Shown here in pieces: positions 54,604 through 62,367 of a DNA stretch of 64,000 nucleotides. Origin of the DNA: Dermacoccus nishinomiyaensis (GTDB lineage: Bacteria; Actinomycetota; Actinomycetes; Actinomycetales; Dermatophilaceae). Where the stretch lies: assembly GCF_900447535.1 (NCBI RefSeq), contig NZ_UFXX01000001.1, forward strand, positions 744,001 to 808,000, given 5' to 3'. Numbering within the stretch: position 1 is the first letter of the stretch; every line of letters starts with the position of its first letter. The notes beneath the pieces are model-generated. The model saw only the letters and a program-made list of their open reading frames with translations, did no database searches and had not been told where the DNA came from. The position numbers and the translations under genes were made by a program.

Positions 54604-55752
54604 ATGTCGACTCTGCGGCAAGACACCATTGCCACCCTGCGAGAGCACCTGCCGAACACGGCCAGCGGGTGCGTCGAGGCCATCATCCGAGAGGTGCCCG
54701 GCTACGACCGCGAGTTCGGCGACACACTGCGCGCGAACATCGAGGCGGCCGTCGCGATGGCCCTCGCGGCCTTCCTCGACACCCTCGGTGACGACGGCGA
54801 CACGACGTCCGCCACGGCCATGCGCACCGGCGCCTACCGCCTCGGCCAGGGCGAGGCGGAGACGGGGCGCTCGAGCGACGCGCTGCTCACGGCCTACCGC
54901 GTCGGCGCCCGCGAGGCGTGGACGCACTTCGCCGAACGCGCCGTCGCGCAGGGCGAGTCGGCCGCGAGCATCGCGAGCCTCGCTGCGGGCACGTTCGCGT
55001 TCATCGACGAGTTGTCCGTCGAGAGCCTCGCCGGCCACACCGCGGCCATGACGGCCCGCACCCGTGAGCTCGCGCGCCGACGCGACCAGCTGGCGGCGGC
55101 ACTCGTCGCGGGCGACCAGCCCGACACGCTCGAGCATCTCGCCGAACGGGCTCACTGGAACCCGCCGCGCACCCTCACGGCGCTGGCACTGACGGGCGAC
55201 GCCCCGGCGGCCGTCGCGAGCGCCGTCGGTGAGAAGGCCCTGTGGTCGCGCACCCCGGACGGCTCGCCGCTCGTCCTCGTGCCCGACCTCCCACCCGGCA
55301 ACCGCGCGCGCGTCCTCGCTGCCTGCGCTACGACCACAGCAGCCCTCGGGCCGACGCTCGCCTGGAGCCGCGCCGCCGAATCGGTGACGCGCGCCCGACG
55401 CGCGCTGCGATTCGCCCGGGTGAGTGAACCGGCGGACGCCGACACGCTGCTGCCCGAACTGATCCTCGACGCCGACCCGCTCATCGCGCAGATGCTGCGC
55501 GAGCGCGCCCTGGCGCCGCTTGCCGACGTCTCGGAGGCCAAGCGGGCCGTGCTCGCCGAGACGCTGCTCGCCTGGCTGCTGCACCACGGACGCCGCGAGG
55601 AGGTCGCCGAGGCCCTCCACGTCCACCCCCAGACGGTGCGCTACCGCCTGGGCACCCTGCGCGAACACTACGGTGACACGCTCACCGACGCCCGCGCCGG
55701 CCTGGAGCTGACGCTCGGGCTGATCGCCGACCGATCGAGGACCCCGCAGTGA
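54604..55752 (+). CDS. PucR-type helix-turn-helix regulator
   Basis: A 382-residue regulator. The N-terminal ~150 residues are a helical RsbT co-antagonist/LCD1-like sensor region. A middle GGDEF-like-fold region (CdaR/PucR type) follows. The C-terminal PucR helix-turn-helix is at about 320-375 (LAETLLAWLLHHGRREEVAEALHVHPQTVRYRL). I chose the ATG at 54604 because TAGAGT lies 6 nt upstream; the GTG at 54598 would fall before the start of transcription. It is translationally coupled (GTGA) to the PAQR gene and divergent from the desaturase genes, which are its likely targets. Confidence 0.85.
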   Translation: MSTLRQDTIATLREHLPNTASGCVEAIIREVPGYDREFGDTLRANIEAAVAMALAAFLDTLGDDGDTTSATAMRTGAYRLGQGEAETGRSSDALLTAYRVGAREAWTHFAERAVAQGESAASIASLAAGTFAFIDELSVESLAGHTAAMTARTRELARRRDQLAAALVAGDQPDTLEHLAERAHWNPPRTLTALALTGDAPAAVASAVGEKALWSRTPDGSPLVLVPDLPPGNRARVLAACATTTAALGPTLAWSRAAESVTRARRALRFARVSEPADADTLLPELILDADPLIAQMLRERALAPLADVSEAKRAVLAETLLAWLLHHGRREEVAEALHVHPQTVRYRLGTLREHYGDTLTDARAGLELTLGLIADRSRTPQ

Positions 55753-56573
55753 ACACCCCCGCAACCGACCGTCCGCAACCCGCAGCAGCCGAACCGACGA
55801 ACGCCGACAACACGAACCCCGACGCCATGACCCTCGACCCGATGATCCATGAACCCACACGGTCGGCTCTGCCTGACGGGCACGGCGAGTCCACTGGGCA
55901 CGGCGAACATGGTGAGCACCCCGCGGGCGAGGCCCTGGCGGTGGCGATGAAACCCCTGCTGCGCGGGTGGCTGCACCTCGTCCTCGCGCCCCTGTGCCTC
56001 ATCGGTTGTCTCGTGCTCGCCCTGCTCGCCGACACGACCCCGGCGCGCGTCGGGGCGCTCGTCCTCGGTGCTACGGCGACGATGCTGTTCGGCACGTCGG
56101 CGCTGTATCACCGCCGATACTGGAGCCCGCGCGCCGACACGATCCTGCGCCGCCTCGACCACTCGAACATCTACCTCATCATCGCCGGCACGTACACGCC
56201 GTTCGCGCTGACGCTGCTCGAGGGCCGGCAGCGGGTGAGTCTGCTCGTCATCGTGTGGGTCGGCGCGCTGCTCGGCGTCGCTTTCCGCACGTTCTGGGTG
56301 CATGCGCCGCGTTGGCTCTACACGCCGATCTACGTCGCGCTCGGCTGGGTCGCGATCTTCTACGCCGGGCCGTTGCACGCCGCGGGCGGCACGCTCGTCA
56401 TGACGCTCATTGCCACCGGCGGCATCCTCTACACGCTCGGGGCCGTCGTCTACGGCTTCCAACGCCCTGATCCGTGGCCGCGCGTGTTCGGCTTCCACGA
56501 GATCTTCCACGCCTGCACCGTCGCCGCGTTCATCGCCCACTTCATCGCGGCGGCCATCGTCCTCACGCGCTGA
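55749..56573 (+). CDS. PAQR/hemolysin III-family membrane protein
   Basis: A 274-residue protein. After a polar N-terminus of ~70 residues containing a His/Glu-rich stretch (GHGESTGHGEHGEH), seven hydrophobic segments follow. The family zinc site is preserved: Ser-x3-His in SALYHRRYWS, Asp in RRLDHSNIYLI and His-x3-His in FHACTVAAFIAH / HEIFH. In eukaryotes the PAQR family (adiponectin receptor, PAQR-2) controls membrane fluidity via fatty acid desaturation and may act as ceramidases. The start GTG overlaps the regulator stop. A hemolysin function is not implied. Confidence 0.88.
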   Translation: MNTPATDRPQPAAAEPTNADNTNPDAMTLDPMIHEPTRSALPDGHGESTGHGEHGEHPAGEALAVAMKPLLRGWLHLVLAPLCLIGCLVLALLADTTPARVGALVLGATATMLFGTSALYHRRYWSPRADTILRRLDHSNIYLIIAGTYTPFALTLLEGRQRVSLLVIVWVGALLGVAFRTFWVHAPRWLYTPIYVALGWVAIFYAGPLHAAGGTLVMTLIATGGILYTLGAVVYGFQRPDPWPRVFGFHEIFHACTVAAFIAHFIAAAIVLTR

Positions 56574-56683
56574 CGGCGGCCTCCCCGCGTGCGCTGCCCG
56601 CCTCGGCGTCGGCGCGGGCCACAGGATCGCCACCGTGGGCCTCGTCTCCGCCACGCAAGCACCGACCGGCGCAAGTCGTCCCG

Positions 56684-57589
56684 TCAGGCGGTGTCGCCGG
56701 CTGCCTGCGCGCCGTCCCCGAGGAGTTGCTCGCTCGCGCGTCGGATGTGCGCGTCGAGCAGATCGGCGGCGCGCGAGCCGTCGCCGTCCGCGAGCGCCGC
56801 GGCGATGGCCTCGTGCTCCTCGCGCAACCGCGCGCGCACAGCCGGCCAGTCGTCGACGCGGTTCATGCCATGACGGATGGGGCTGCGCATGGATTCGCGG
56901 ATGGCGACGGTGAGGTCGGTGGCGAGCGCGTTGCCCGCGGCCCGCGCGATGGCGACGTGGAAATCGGTGTCGCACGCGTTGAAGACATCGGGCGGCAGGT
57001 CGTCGTCACGCATCGCGGTGATCAGGTCGGCGAGGCGCGCATGGTCGGCGTCGGTCGCGTTGCGCGCGGCCAGCCGCGCCGACAGGCCCTCGAGGCTGCA
57101 GCGCACGTCGACGACGTCGAGGAGGCTGAACTGCGCGAGCGCCACGTGCATGCGCAAGAACCGGTTGAGCGCCTCTGTCGGCACGGCCGTGATGACGGTG
57201 CCGCCGGCCGCACCGGCTCCGACGCGCGAGTCGACGACCCCGATGGCGTGCAAGGCGCGCACGCCCTCACGCACCACGGCACGGCTGACGGCGAGTTGCG
57301 CGGCGAGGTCACGCTCGGCGGGCAGCACGTCGCCGACACGCAGACGGCCCGAGACGATGCCGTCCTCGACCCACTGCACGACACCCTCGTAGGCACGCCC
57401 CGATCGTGACGCGACCGGGTTGGCACCCTGCGCGCCAGCCGGAGTCTCGACCTGGACGGGCGTCGCGTCCGGCGCGGGGGCCGGTTCCGACGCCGGCTGC
57501 CCCGGGTTCGACAGACCGGATTCCTCGGCTGCGGGCGGCGGGCCCGGTTCGGGCGAGGCGGGCGCGCAGGGGTGGGTCATGGGCGGCAT
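56684..57589 (-). CDS. FadR/GntR-family regulator, likely LldR-type repressor of lutABC
   Basis: A 301-residue regulator. The winged helix-turn-helix begins near residue 65 (GVVQWVEDGIVSGRLRVGD, ERDLAAQLAVSRAVVREGV) and a helical FCD effector domain follows, with metal-binding candidates Asp/His (DTDFHVAIA, EEHEAI). The first ~60 residues are Pro/Ala-rich. Alternative ATGs lie at 57589 and 57580. It is divergent from lutABC, whose promoter carries a TGGTC-A-GACCA site typical of this family. Lactate sensing is inferred from the neighbourhood. Confidence 0.87.
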   Translation of the reverse strand: MPPMTHPCAPASPEPGPPPAAEESGLSNPGQPASEPAPAPDATPVQVETPAGAQGANPVASRSGRAYEGVVQWVEDGIVSGRLRVGDVLPAERDLAAQLAVSRAVVREGVRALHAIGVVDSRVGAGAAGGTVITAVPTEALNRFLRMHVALAQFSLLDVVDVRCSLEGLSARLAARNATDADHARLADLITAMRDDDLPPDVFNACDTDFHVAIARAAGNALATDLTVAIRESMRSPIRHGMNRVDDWPAVRARLREEHEAIAAALADGDGSRAADLLDAHIRRASEQLLGDGAQAAGDTA

Positions 57590-57608
57590 GCTACGCGGCC
57601 TCGACTTC

Positions 57609-57637
57609 TTGACCGTCGGGGGTCATGCTTCTAGAGT
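57609..57637 (+). promoter_or_regulatory. Promoter of lutABC
   Basis: TTGACC (57609-57614), exactly 17 bp, TAGAGT (57632-57637). A start near 57644 leaves a leader of about 33 nt that holds the operator and an AAGGA ribosome site. Confidence 0.65.
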
Positions 57638-57651
57638 GAGACGCAGCACAT

Positions 57652-57662
57652 TGGTCAGACCA
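57652..57662. promoter_or_regulatory. GntR/FadR-type operator of lutABC
   Basis: TGGTC-A-GACCA is a perfect 5-bp inverted repeat around one base, the FadR-subfamily form TGGTN-x-NACCA. It lies at about +8 to +18 of the lut transcript, where a bound repressor would block elongation. Confidence 0.7.
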
Positions 57663-57676
57663 TTAAGGATGCCGTC

Positions 57677-58438
57677 GTGACGATCGCCCCCACCCGCCCA
57701 CGCGTCGCGATCTTCGCGACCTGCTTCAACGACACGATGTTTCCCAAGGCGCCGATCGCGACGGTGAAGCTCCTACGCCGCCTCGGGGTCGACGTCGAGT
57801 TCCCCACCGAGCAGACCTGCTGCGGCCAGATGTTCACCAACACCGGGTACGCGAACGACGCTAAGGGCCTCGTGCGCGGGTTCGTCGACACGTTCGACGC
57901 GTTCGACTACGTCGTCGCCCCCTCCGGCTCCTGCACCGGATCCGTCCGCGAGCAGCACGAGATGATCGCCGAGCGGGTCGGCGACCAGGGCCTCGCCCGC
58001 GAGGTCGACGCGCTCGCCCCGCGGGTGCTCGAACTGTCCGAATTCCTCGTCGACGTGCTCGGCGTCACTGACGTCGGCGCCTACTTCCCCCACCGCATCA
58101 CCTACCACCCCACCTGCCACAGCTTGCGCATGCTCGGCGTCGGCGACCGTCCGCTGCGGCTGCTGCGCGCGGTCGCCGGTGCCGACCTGCGCGAGTTGCC
58201 CGCCGCCGAGCAGTGCTGCGGTTTCGGGGGCACGTTCAGCGTCAAGAACCCCGACGTCTCCGTCGCCATGGGAAACGACAAGGCGCGCCACGTCGTCGAG
58301 ACGGGCGCGGAGTACGTCGTCGCCGGCGACAACTCGTGCCTCGCCCACATCGGCGGACTGCTGCACCGCGGACGCACCGGCGTCAAGACCATCCACCTCG
58401 CCGAAGTGCTCGCCTCGACCGAACAGGACCCCGCATGA
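57677..58438 (+). CDS. lutA: LutA, cysteine-rich subunit of L-lactate oxidation complex
   Basis: A 253-residue protein with two CCG domains: EQTCCGQMF near residue 50 and AEQCCGFGGTF near 180, each with an upstream Cys (FATCFND; CHSLRML). LutABC oxidises L-lactate to pyruvate through iron-sulfur clusters. The GTG at 57677 has AAGGA 7 nt upstream. Its stop overlaps lutB as ATGA. Confidence 0.95.
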   Translation: MTIAPTRPRVAIFATCFNDTMFPKAPIATVKLLRRLGVDVEFPTEQTCCGQMFTNTGYANDAKGLVRGFVDTFDAFDYVVAPSGSCTGSVREQHEMIAERVGDQGLAREVDALAPRVLELSEFLVDVLGVTDVGAYFPHRITYHPTCHSLRMLGVGDRPLRLLRAVAGADLRELPAAEQCCGFGGTFSVKNPDVSVAMGNDKARHVVETGAEYVVAGDNSCLAHIGGLLHRGRTGVKTIHLAEVLASTEQDPA

Positions 58439-60075
58439 GCTGCCAGCCCCGCACCGCCGCCGACGCGGGTCTGCCCGTCGGCACGACGACCGCGACTTTC
58501 GTCGGGATGCCCGCCTTCCCGCACGAGGCGAAGTACGCCCTCGACGACGCCCAACTGCGCGCCAACCTGCGTCACGCGACCGGCACGATCCGCGCCAAGC
58601 GCGCCGAGGTCGTCGGCGAGGTCGACGACTGGCAGCAACTGCGCACGCGCGGCGCCGCCGTCAAGGACGACGTGCTCGCCGACCTCGACACGCTGCTCGT
58701 CACGCTCGAGGAGTCGCTGACGCGCGCCGGCGCGACGGTCCACTGGGCGCGTGACGCCGAGGAGGCCAACCGCATCGTCGTCGACCTCGTCAAGGCGACA
58801 GGCACGCAGGAAGTCGTCAAGGTCAAGTCGATGGCGACGCAGGAGATCGAGCTCAACGAGGCCCTCGAAGCCGCGGGCATCGACGCGTGGGAGACCGACC
58901 TCGCCGAGCTCATCGTCCAGCTCGGCCACGACCGCCCGTCGCACATCCTCGTGCCCGCGATCCACAAGAACCGCAGCGAGATCCGCGACATCTTCCGCAC
59001 CGAGATGGGCGAGGTCGGCCGCCCGGCCCCCGAGAACCTGAGCGACGATCCCGCCGCGCTCGCCGACGCTGCCCGTCGTCACCTGCGCGAGAAGTTCCTG
59101 CGCGCCAAGGTCGCGATCTCGGGCGCCAACTTCGCCGTCGCGGAGACGGGCACGCTCACCGTCGTCGAGTCCGAGGGCAACGGACGCATGTGCCTGACGC
59201 TGCCGGAGACGCTCATCTCCGTCGTCGGCATCGAGAAGGTGCTGCCGACGTGGGACGACCTCGCCGTCATGCTCGAACTGCTGCCACGTTCGTCGACCGG
59301 TGAGCGCATGAATCCCTACACGTCGATGTGGACGGGGTCGAGCGAGGCCGACGGCCCGCAGGACGTCCACGTCGTGCTCGTCGACAACGGCCGCACGCGC
59401 GTGTTGTCGGACACCGTCGGGCGCGAGGCGCTGCGCTGCATCCGCTGCTCGGCGTGCCTCAACGTCTGCCCCGTCTACGAACGCGCGGGCGGGCACGCCT
59501 ACACGAGCGTCTACCCCGGACCGATCGGCGCCATCCTCACCCCGCAGATGCGCGGCCTCGACTCCGATCGCGACAAGGCGCTGCCCTTCGCGTCGTCACT
59601 GTGCGGCGCGTGCAGCGAGGTGTGCCCCGTCAAGATCGACTTTCCGAAGATCCTCGTCGAACTGCGCACGCAGGTCGTCGAGAAGAAGCGCGCCGCCTCG
59701 CGCGTCCCGAGCTTCGAGCGCACCGCCATCGCGGGCGCCGAATGGGCGCTCGCCTCCGGCAAGCGCATGGGGCGTCTGCAGACGCTCGCGACGGTGGCCG
59801 GCAAGGTCTTCAAGCGTGAGGACGTCTCCTACCTCGGCGCGATTCCCGGGCCCCTCGCGCCGTGGAGCGCAGCGCGTGACATCCCCGCTCCCCCGACCGA
59901 GACGTTCCGCGAGTGGTTCGCGCGCACCGACGGCGGCCGGCTCGACGAGAGCGGCCAGGCCGCAGCGGGGTCGCGTCCGAACCGCGCCGGAGTCGACGTC
60001 GAGGGCCACTACGGCACGAGCGCCCGCGACGCCGGGCTCCCCCACCCCACCAGCGACAGCGAGGACGAGGCATGA
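58435..60075 (+). CDS. lutB: LutB, iron-sulfur subunit of L-lactate oxidation complex
   Basis: A 546-residue protein. The N-terminal DUF162-like region holds VKVKSMATQEIELNEALE and AVAETGTLTVVESEGN. Two 4Fe-4S motifs come later: CIRCSACLNVCPVY near residue 340 and CGACSEVCPVKID near 390. The C-terminal ~70 residues are longer than usual and polar. It overlaps lutA and lutC by 4 bp each, so the three are co-translated. Confidence 0.95.
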   Translation: MSCQPRTAADAGLPVGTTTATFVGMPAFPHEAKYALDDAQLRANLRHATGTIRAKRAEVVGEVDDWQQLRTRGAAVKDDVLADLDTLLVTLEESLTRAGATVHWARDAEEANRIVVDLVKATGTQEVVKVKSMATQEIELNEALEAAGIDAWETDLAELIVQLGHDRPSHILVPAIHKNRSEIRDIFRTEMGEVGRPAPENLSDDPAALADAARRHLREKFLRAKVAISGANFAVAETGTLTVVESEGNGRMCLTLPETLISVVGIEKVLPTWDDLAVMLELLPRSSTGERMNPYTSMWTGSSEADGPQDVHVVLVDNGRTRVLSDTVGREALRCIRCSACLNVCPVYERAGGHAYTSVYPGPIGAILTPQMRGLDSDRDKALPFASSLCGACSEVCPVKIDFPKILVELRTQVVEKKRAASRVPSFERTAIAGAEWALASGKRMGRLQTLATVAGKVFKREDVSYLGAIPGPLAPWSAARDIPAPPTETFREWFARTDGGRLDESGQAAAGSRPNRAGVDVEGHYGTSARDAGLPHPTSDSEDEA

Positions 60076-60791
60076 GCAGCGCACGCGAGGAGATCCTGCA
60101 GCGCATCCGGACGGCCAACGCGAACGCCGGGGTGACGAGCACGTCGTCGCAGCGGGCCGATTCGGCGACGACGCAGCGGGATTCGTCGTCGGGCAGCGCC
60201 GGCGCCCAGGCGACGTCACCTGATGCGGACGGTTCGCGTGCTGCGGCCGACGTCACCCCCGCGGCGGGGTCGCCCGACCTCGTCGACCTGTTCGTCGAGC
60301 GCACCGAGGACTACAAGGCGGTCGTCGAACGTGCCTCGGCAGCTGACGCCGGCGCGCGTGTCGCCGCGGCGCTCGAGGGCGCGAACGGCGTCCTGCTGCC
60401 GGCCGGGCTGCCCGAGGCAGTCGTCGGCGCGGTCGATGCGTCGATGGCGCGCGAAGACCCGGGCACGCCCGACGGTCTCGACGCCATCGAGGCGGTCGTC
60501 ACGACGTGTGCCGCGGCCATCGCCGAGACGGGCACGATCGTCCTCGATCACACTGCGGGGCAGGGGCGTCGTGCGCTGACGCTCGTGCCCGATCTGCACG
60601 TCTGTCTCGTGCGGGCCGACCAGATCCACGCGGACGTGCCGGCCGCCGTCAGCGCCCTGCGCGCGAGCGTCGAGGCGGGGCATCCGCTGACGTGGATCTC
60701 CGGTCCGAGCGCGACGAGCGACATCGAGCTCGACCGCGTCGAAGGGGTGCACGGCCCGCGGCGCCTGCACGTCATCGTCACGACTGACTGA
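60072..60791 (+). CDS. lutC: LutC, third subunit of L-lactate oxidation complex
   Basis: A 239-residue DUF162/LUD-domain protein: TTCAAAIAETGTIVLDH near residue 145, LVPDLHVCLVRADQI and the C-terminal SGPSATSDIELDRVEGVHGP, which is the family hallmark. Residues ~15-65 are a low-complexity Ala/Ser/Asp insert. It ends the lut operon and overlaps the convergent dedA gene by 14 bp. Confidence 0.93.
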   Translation: MSSAREEILQRIRTANANAGVTSTSSQRADSATTQRDSSSGSAGAQATSPDADGSRAAADVTPAAGSPDLVDLFVERTEDYKAVVERASAADAGARVAAALEGANGVLLPAGLPEAVVGAVDASMAREDPGTPDGLDAIEAVVTTCAAAIAETGTIVLDHTAGQGRRALTLVPDLHVCLVRADQIHADVPAAVSALRASVEAGHPLTWISGPSATSDIELDRVEGVHGPRRLHVIVTTD

Positions 60792-61455
60792 CCTCGACGG
60801 ACGACGCCGCGTCTCGGGTGGAATCACCACTCGCGGCGTGGTTTTCGCGCGTCATGCGGCGTTTCGTTCGGACGTGGCGCACGCCTTCGAGCAGCGCCGC
60901 GACCGCCATCGCGAGCCCCATGCCGGTGAGGATGCCCGCGAGGTGGTTGTCGCCGAACGCACGGCCGCCGATGTAGCCGATGAGGCAACCGTGCAGGGCC
61001 CACAGCAGCGTCGCGAGCAGGTCGTGCGGCGTGAACTGCCGCAGGAGCGGGTAGCGTGCAGCGCCGAGCGACATCGTGCCGACGCTGCGTCCGCCCGGGA
61101 TGAAGCGCACGACGAGCAACGCCCACGACCCTCGTTCGTGCAGCACGCGCGAGACCTTCTCGAACGTGCGAGCACGCCGCGAACCGTGCGCCCCGAGCGA
61201 GCGGGCACCGACGACCCGGCCGATGCCGTAGGAGAGGTGATCGCCCAGTGCCGCCCCCAGCGTGGCCACGAGCACGACGAGCACGAGCTGCGGCCCGTTC
61301 GGATCGGACGCGGCGTACACCCCGGCGAGGATGAGCGGGGCTTCGCTGGGAAAAACAGGCACGAACGCGTCGAGGGCGCACAGGCCGAAGAGCGCCGGGT
61401 AGATCCACCACGACGTCATGAGGTGTTCGAGCGGCGCGAGCACGGCATCGAGCAT
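60778..61455 (-). CDS. DedA-family membrane protein
   Basis: A 225-residue membrane protein of the DedA/VTT family, whose members flip lipids such as undecaprenyl phosphate or phosphatidylethanolamine. Seen: the acidic re-entrant region FPSEAPLILAGVYA, the VRFIPGGRSV motif with its arginines, and about five hydrophobic stretches. A basic C-terminal tail follows. TAGCGT (61467-61462) is 6 nt before the ATG, so leaderless. The specific substrate is unknown. Confidence 0.9.
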   Translation of the reverse strand: MLDAVLAPLEHLMTSWWIYPALFGLCALDAFVPVFPSEAPLILAGVYAASDPNGPQLVLVVLVATLGAALGDHLSYGIGRVVGARSLGAHGSRRARTFEKVSRVLHERGSWALLVVRFIPGGRSVGTMSLGAARYPLLRQFTPHDLLATLLWALHGCLIGYIGGRAFGDNHLAGILTGMGLAMAVAALLEGVRHVRTKRRMTRENHAASGDSTRDAASSVEVSQS

Positions 61456-61610
61456 TCCAGAACGCTAGCCGCGCGACGTGGCCCCGACCTGACGCCCAGG
61501 TGTCCGGCAGGCGACGCCAGCGCGACCGTCCGGACCTTCGACGTTCACGCGGACGGACGCTGTCGGCGCACCGTCCGGGCCGACCTCAGGCCCAGACGGA
61601 GCATCCGAGC

Positions 61611-62357
61611 TCAGAGCCCGAGGAAGTTTTCCAGGCCCACCGTGAGCCCCGGGGTCGTGACGACGCCGCGCACGCCCGTCAGCACGCCCGGCATGAAGCT
61701 CACGCGCTCGAAGCTGTCGTGACGGATCGTCAGGGCCTCACCCTCGGCGCCGAACTGCACCTCCTGGTGCGCGACGCGCCCGCGCATGCGGATCGCGTGC
61801 ACCGGGATGCCGTCGACGCGGGCGCCGCGCGCGCCGTCGGGGTCGGATTCCGTCGCGTCTGGCACCGGCCCCAGCCCCGCCTGCTCACGTGCCTCGGCGA
61901 TGGCGCGCGCCGTGTGCGCGGCCGTGCCGGACGGCGCGTCGACCTTGTTCGGGTGGTGGATCTCGACGACCTCGACGCTCTCGTAGAACTTCGCCGCCTC
62001 GCGGGCGAACTTCATCATGAGCAGCGCACCGATCGAGAAGTTCGGCGCGATGAGCACACCGACGCCGGGCGCCGCGTCGAGCTGCGCCCGCAGCGTCGCG
62101 AGCTTCGCGTCGTCCCACCCCGTCGTGCCGACGACGACGCTGACGCCGCGCTCGATGCACTGCGCGACGTTCGTCGGGGACGAGGCGGGCACCGTCAGCT
62201 CGATCGCGACGTCGGCACCCCCGAGGTCGCCCAGGTCGTCCCCGGCGTCGAAGCCACCGACGAACGTCATGTCGTCCGCGGCCTCGACGGCCTTGACCGC
62301 CTCGCTGCCCATGCGCCCGGCGGCACCGATGACTGCAACCTTGATCGTCTCGCTCAT
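61611..62357 (-). CDS. dapB: 4-hydroxy-tetrahydrodipicolinate reductase
   Basis: A 248-residue reductase, the second step of the diaminopimelate pathway after DapA. The NAD(P)-binding loop is VIGAAGRMGSEAV (residues 9-21). Others are GTTGWD, APNFSIGALL and the catalytic EIHHPNKVDAPSGTA, with the His and Lys intact. TAGGGT (62370-62365) is 7 nt before the ATG, so a leaderless start. The PhoD-like gene ends inside this -10 box. Confidence 0.95.
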   Translation of the reverse strand: MSETIKVAVIGAAGRMGSEAVKAVEAADDMTFVGGFDAGDDLGDLGGADVAIELTVPASSPTNVAQCIERGVSVVVGTTGWDDAKLATLRAQLDAAPGVGVLIAPNFSIGALLMMKFAREAAKFYESVEVVEIHHPNKVDAPSGTAAHTARAIAEAREQAGLGPVPDATESDPDGARGARVDGIPVHAIRMRGRVAHQEVQFGAEGEALTIRHDSFERVSFMPGVLTGVRGVVTTPGLTVGLENFLGL

Positions 62358-62367
62358 GGACGCGACC

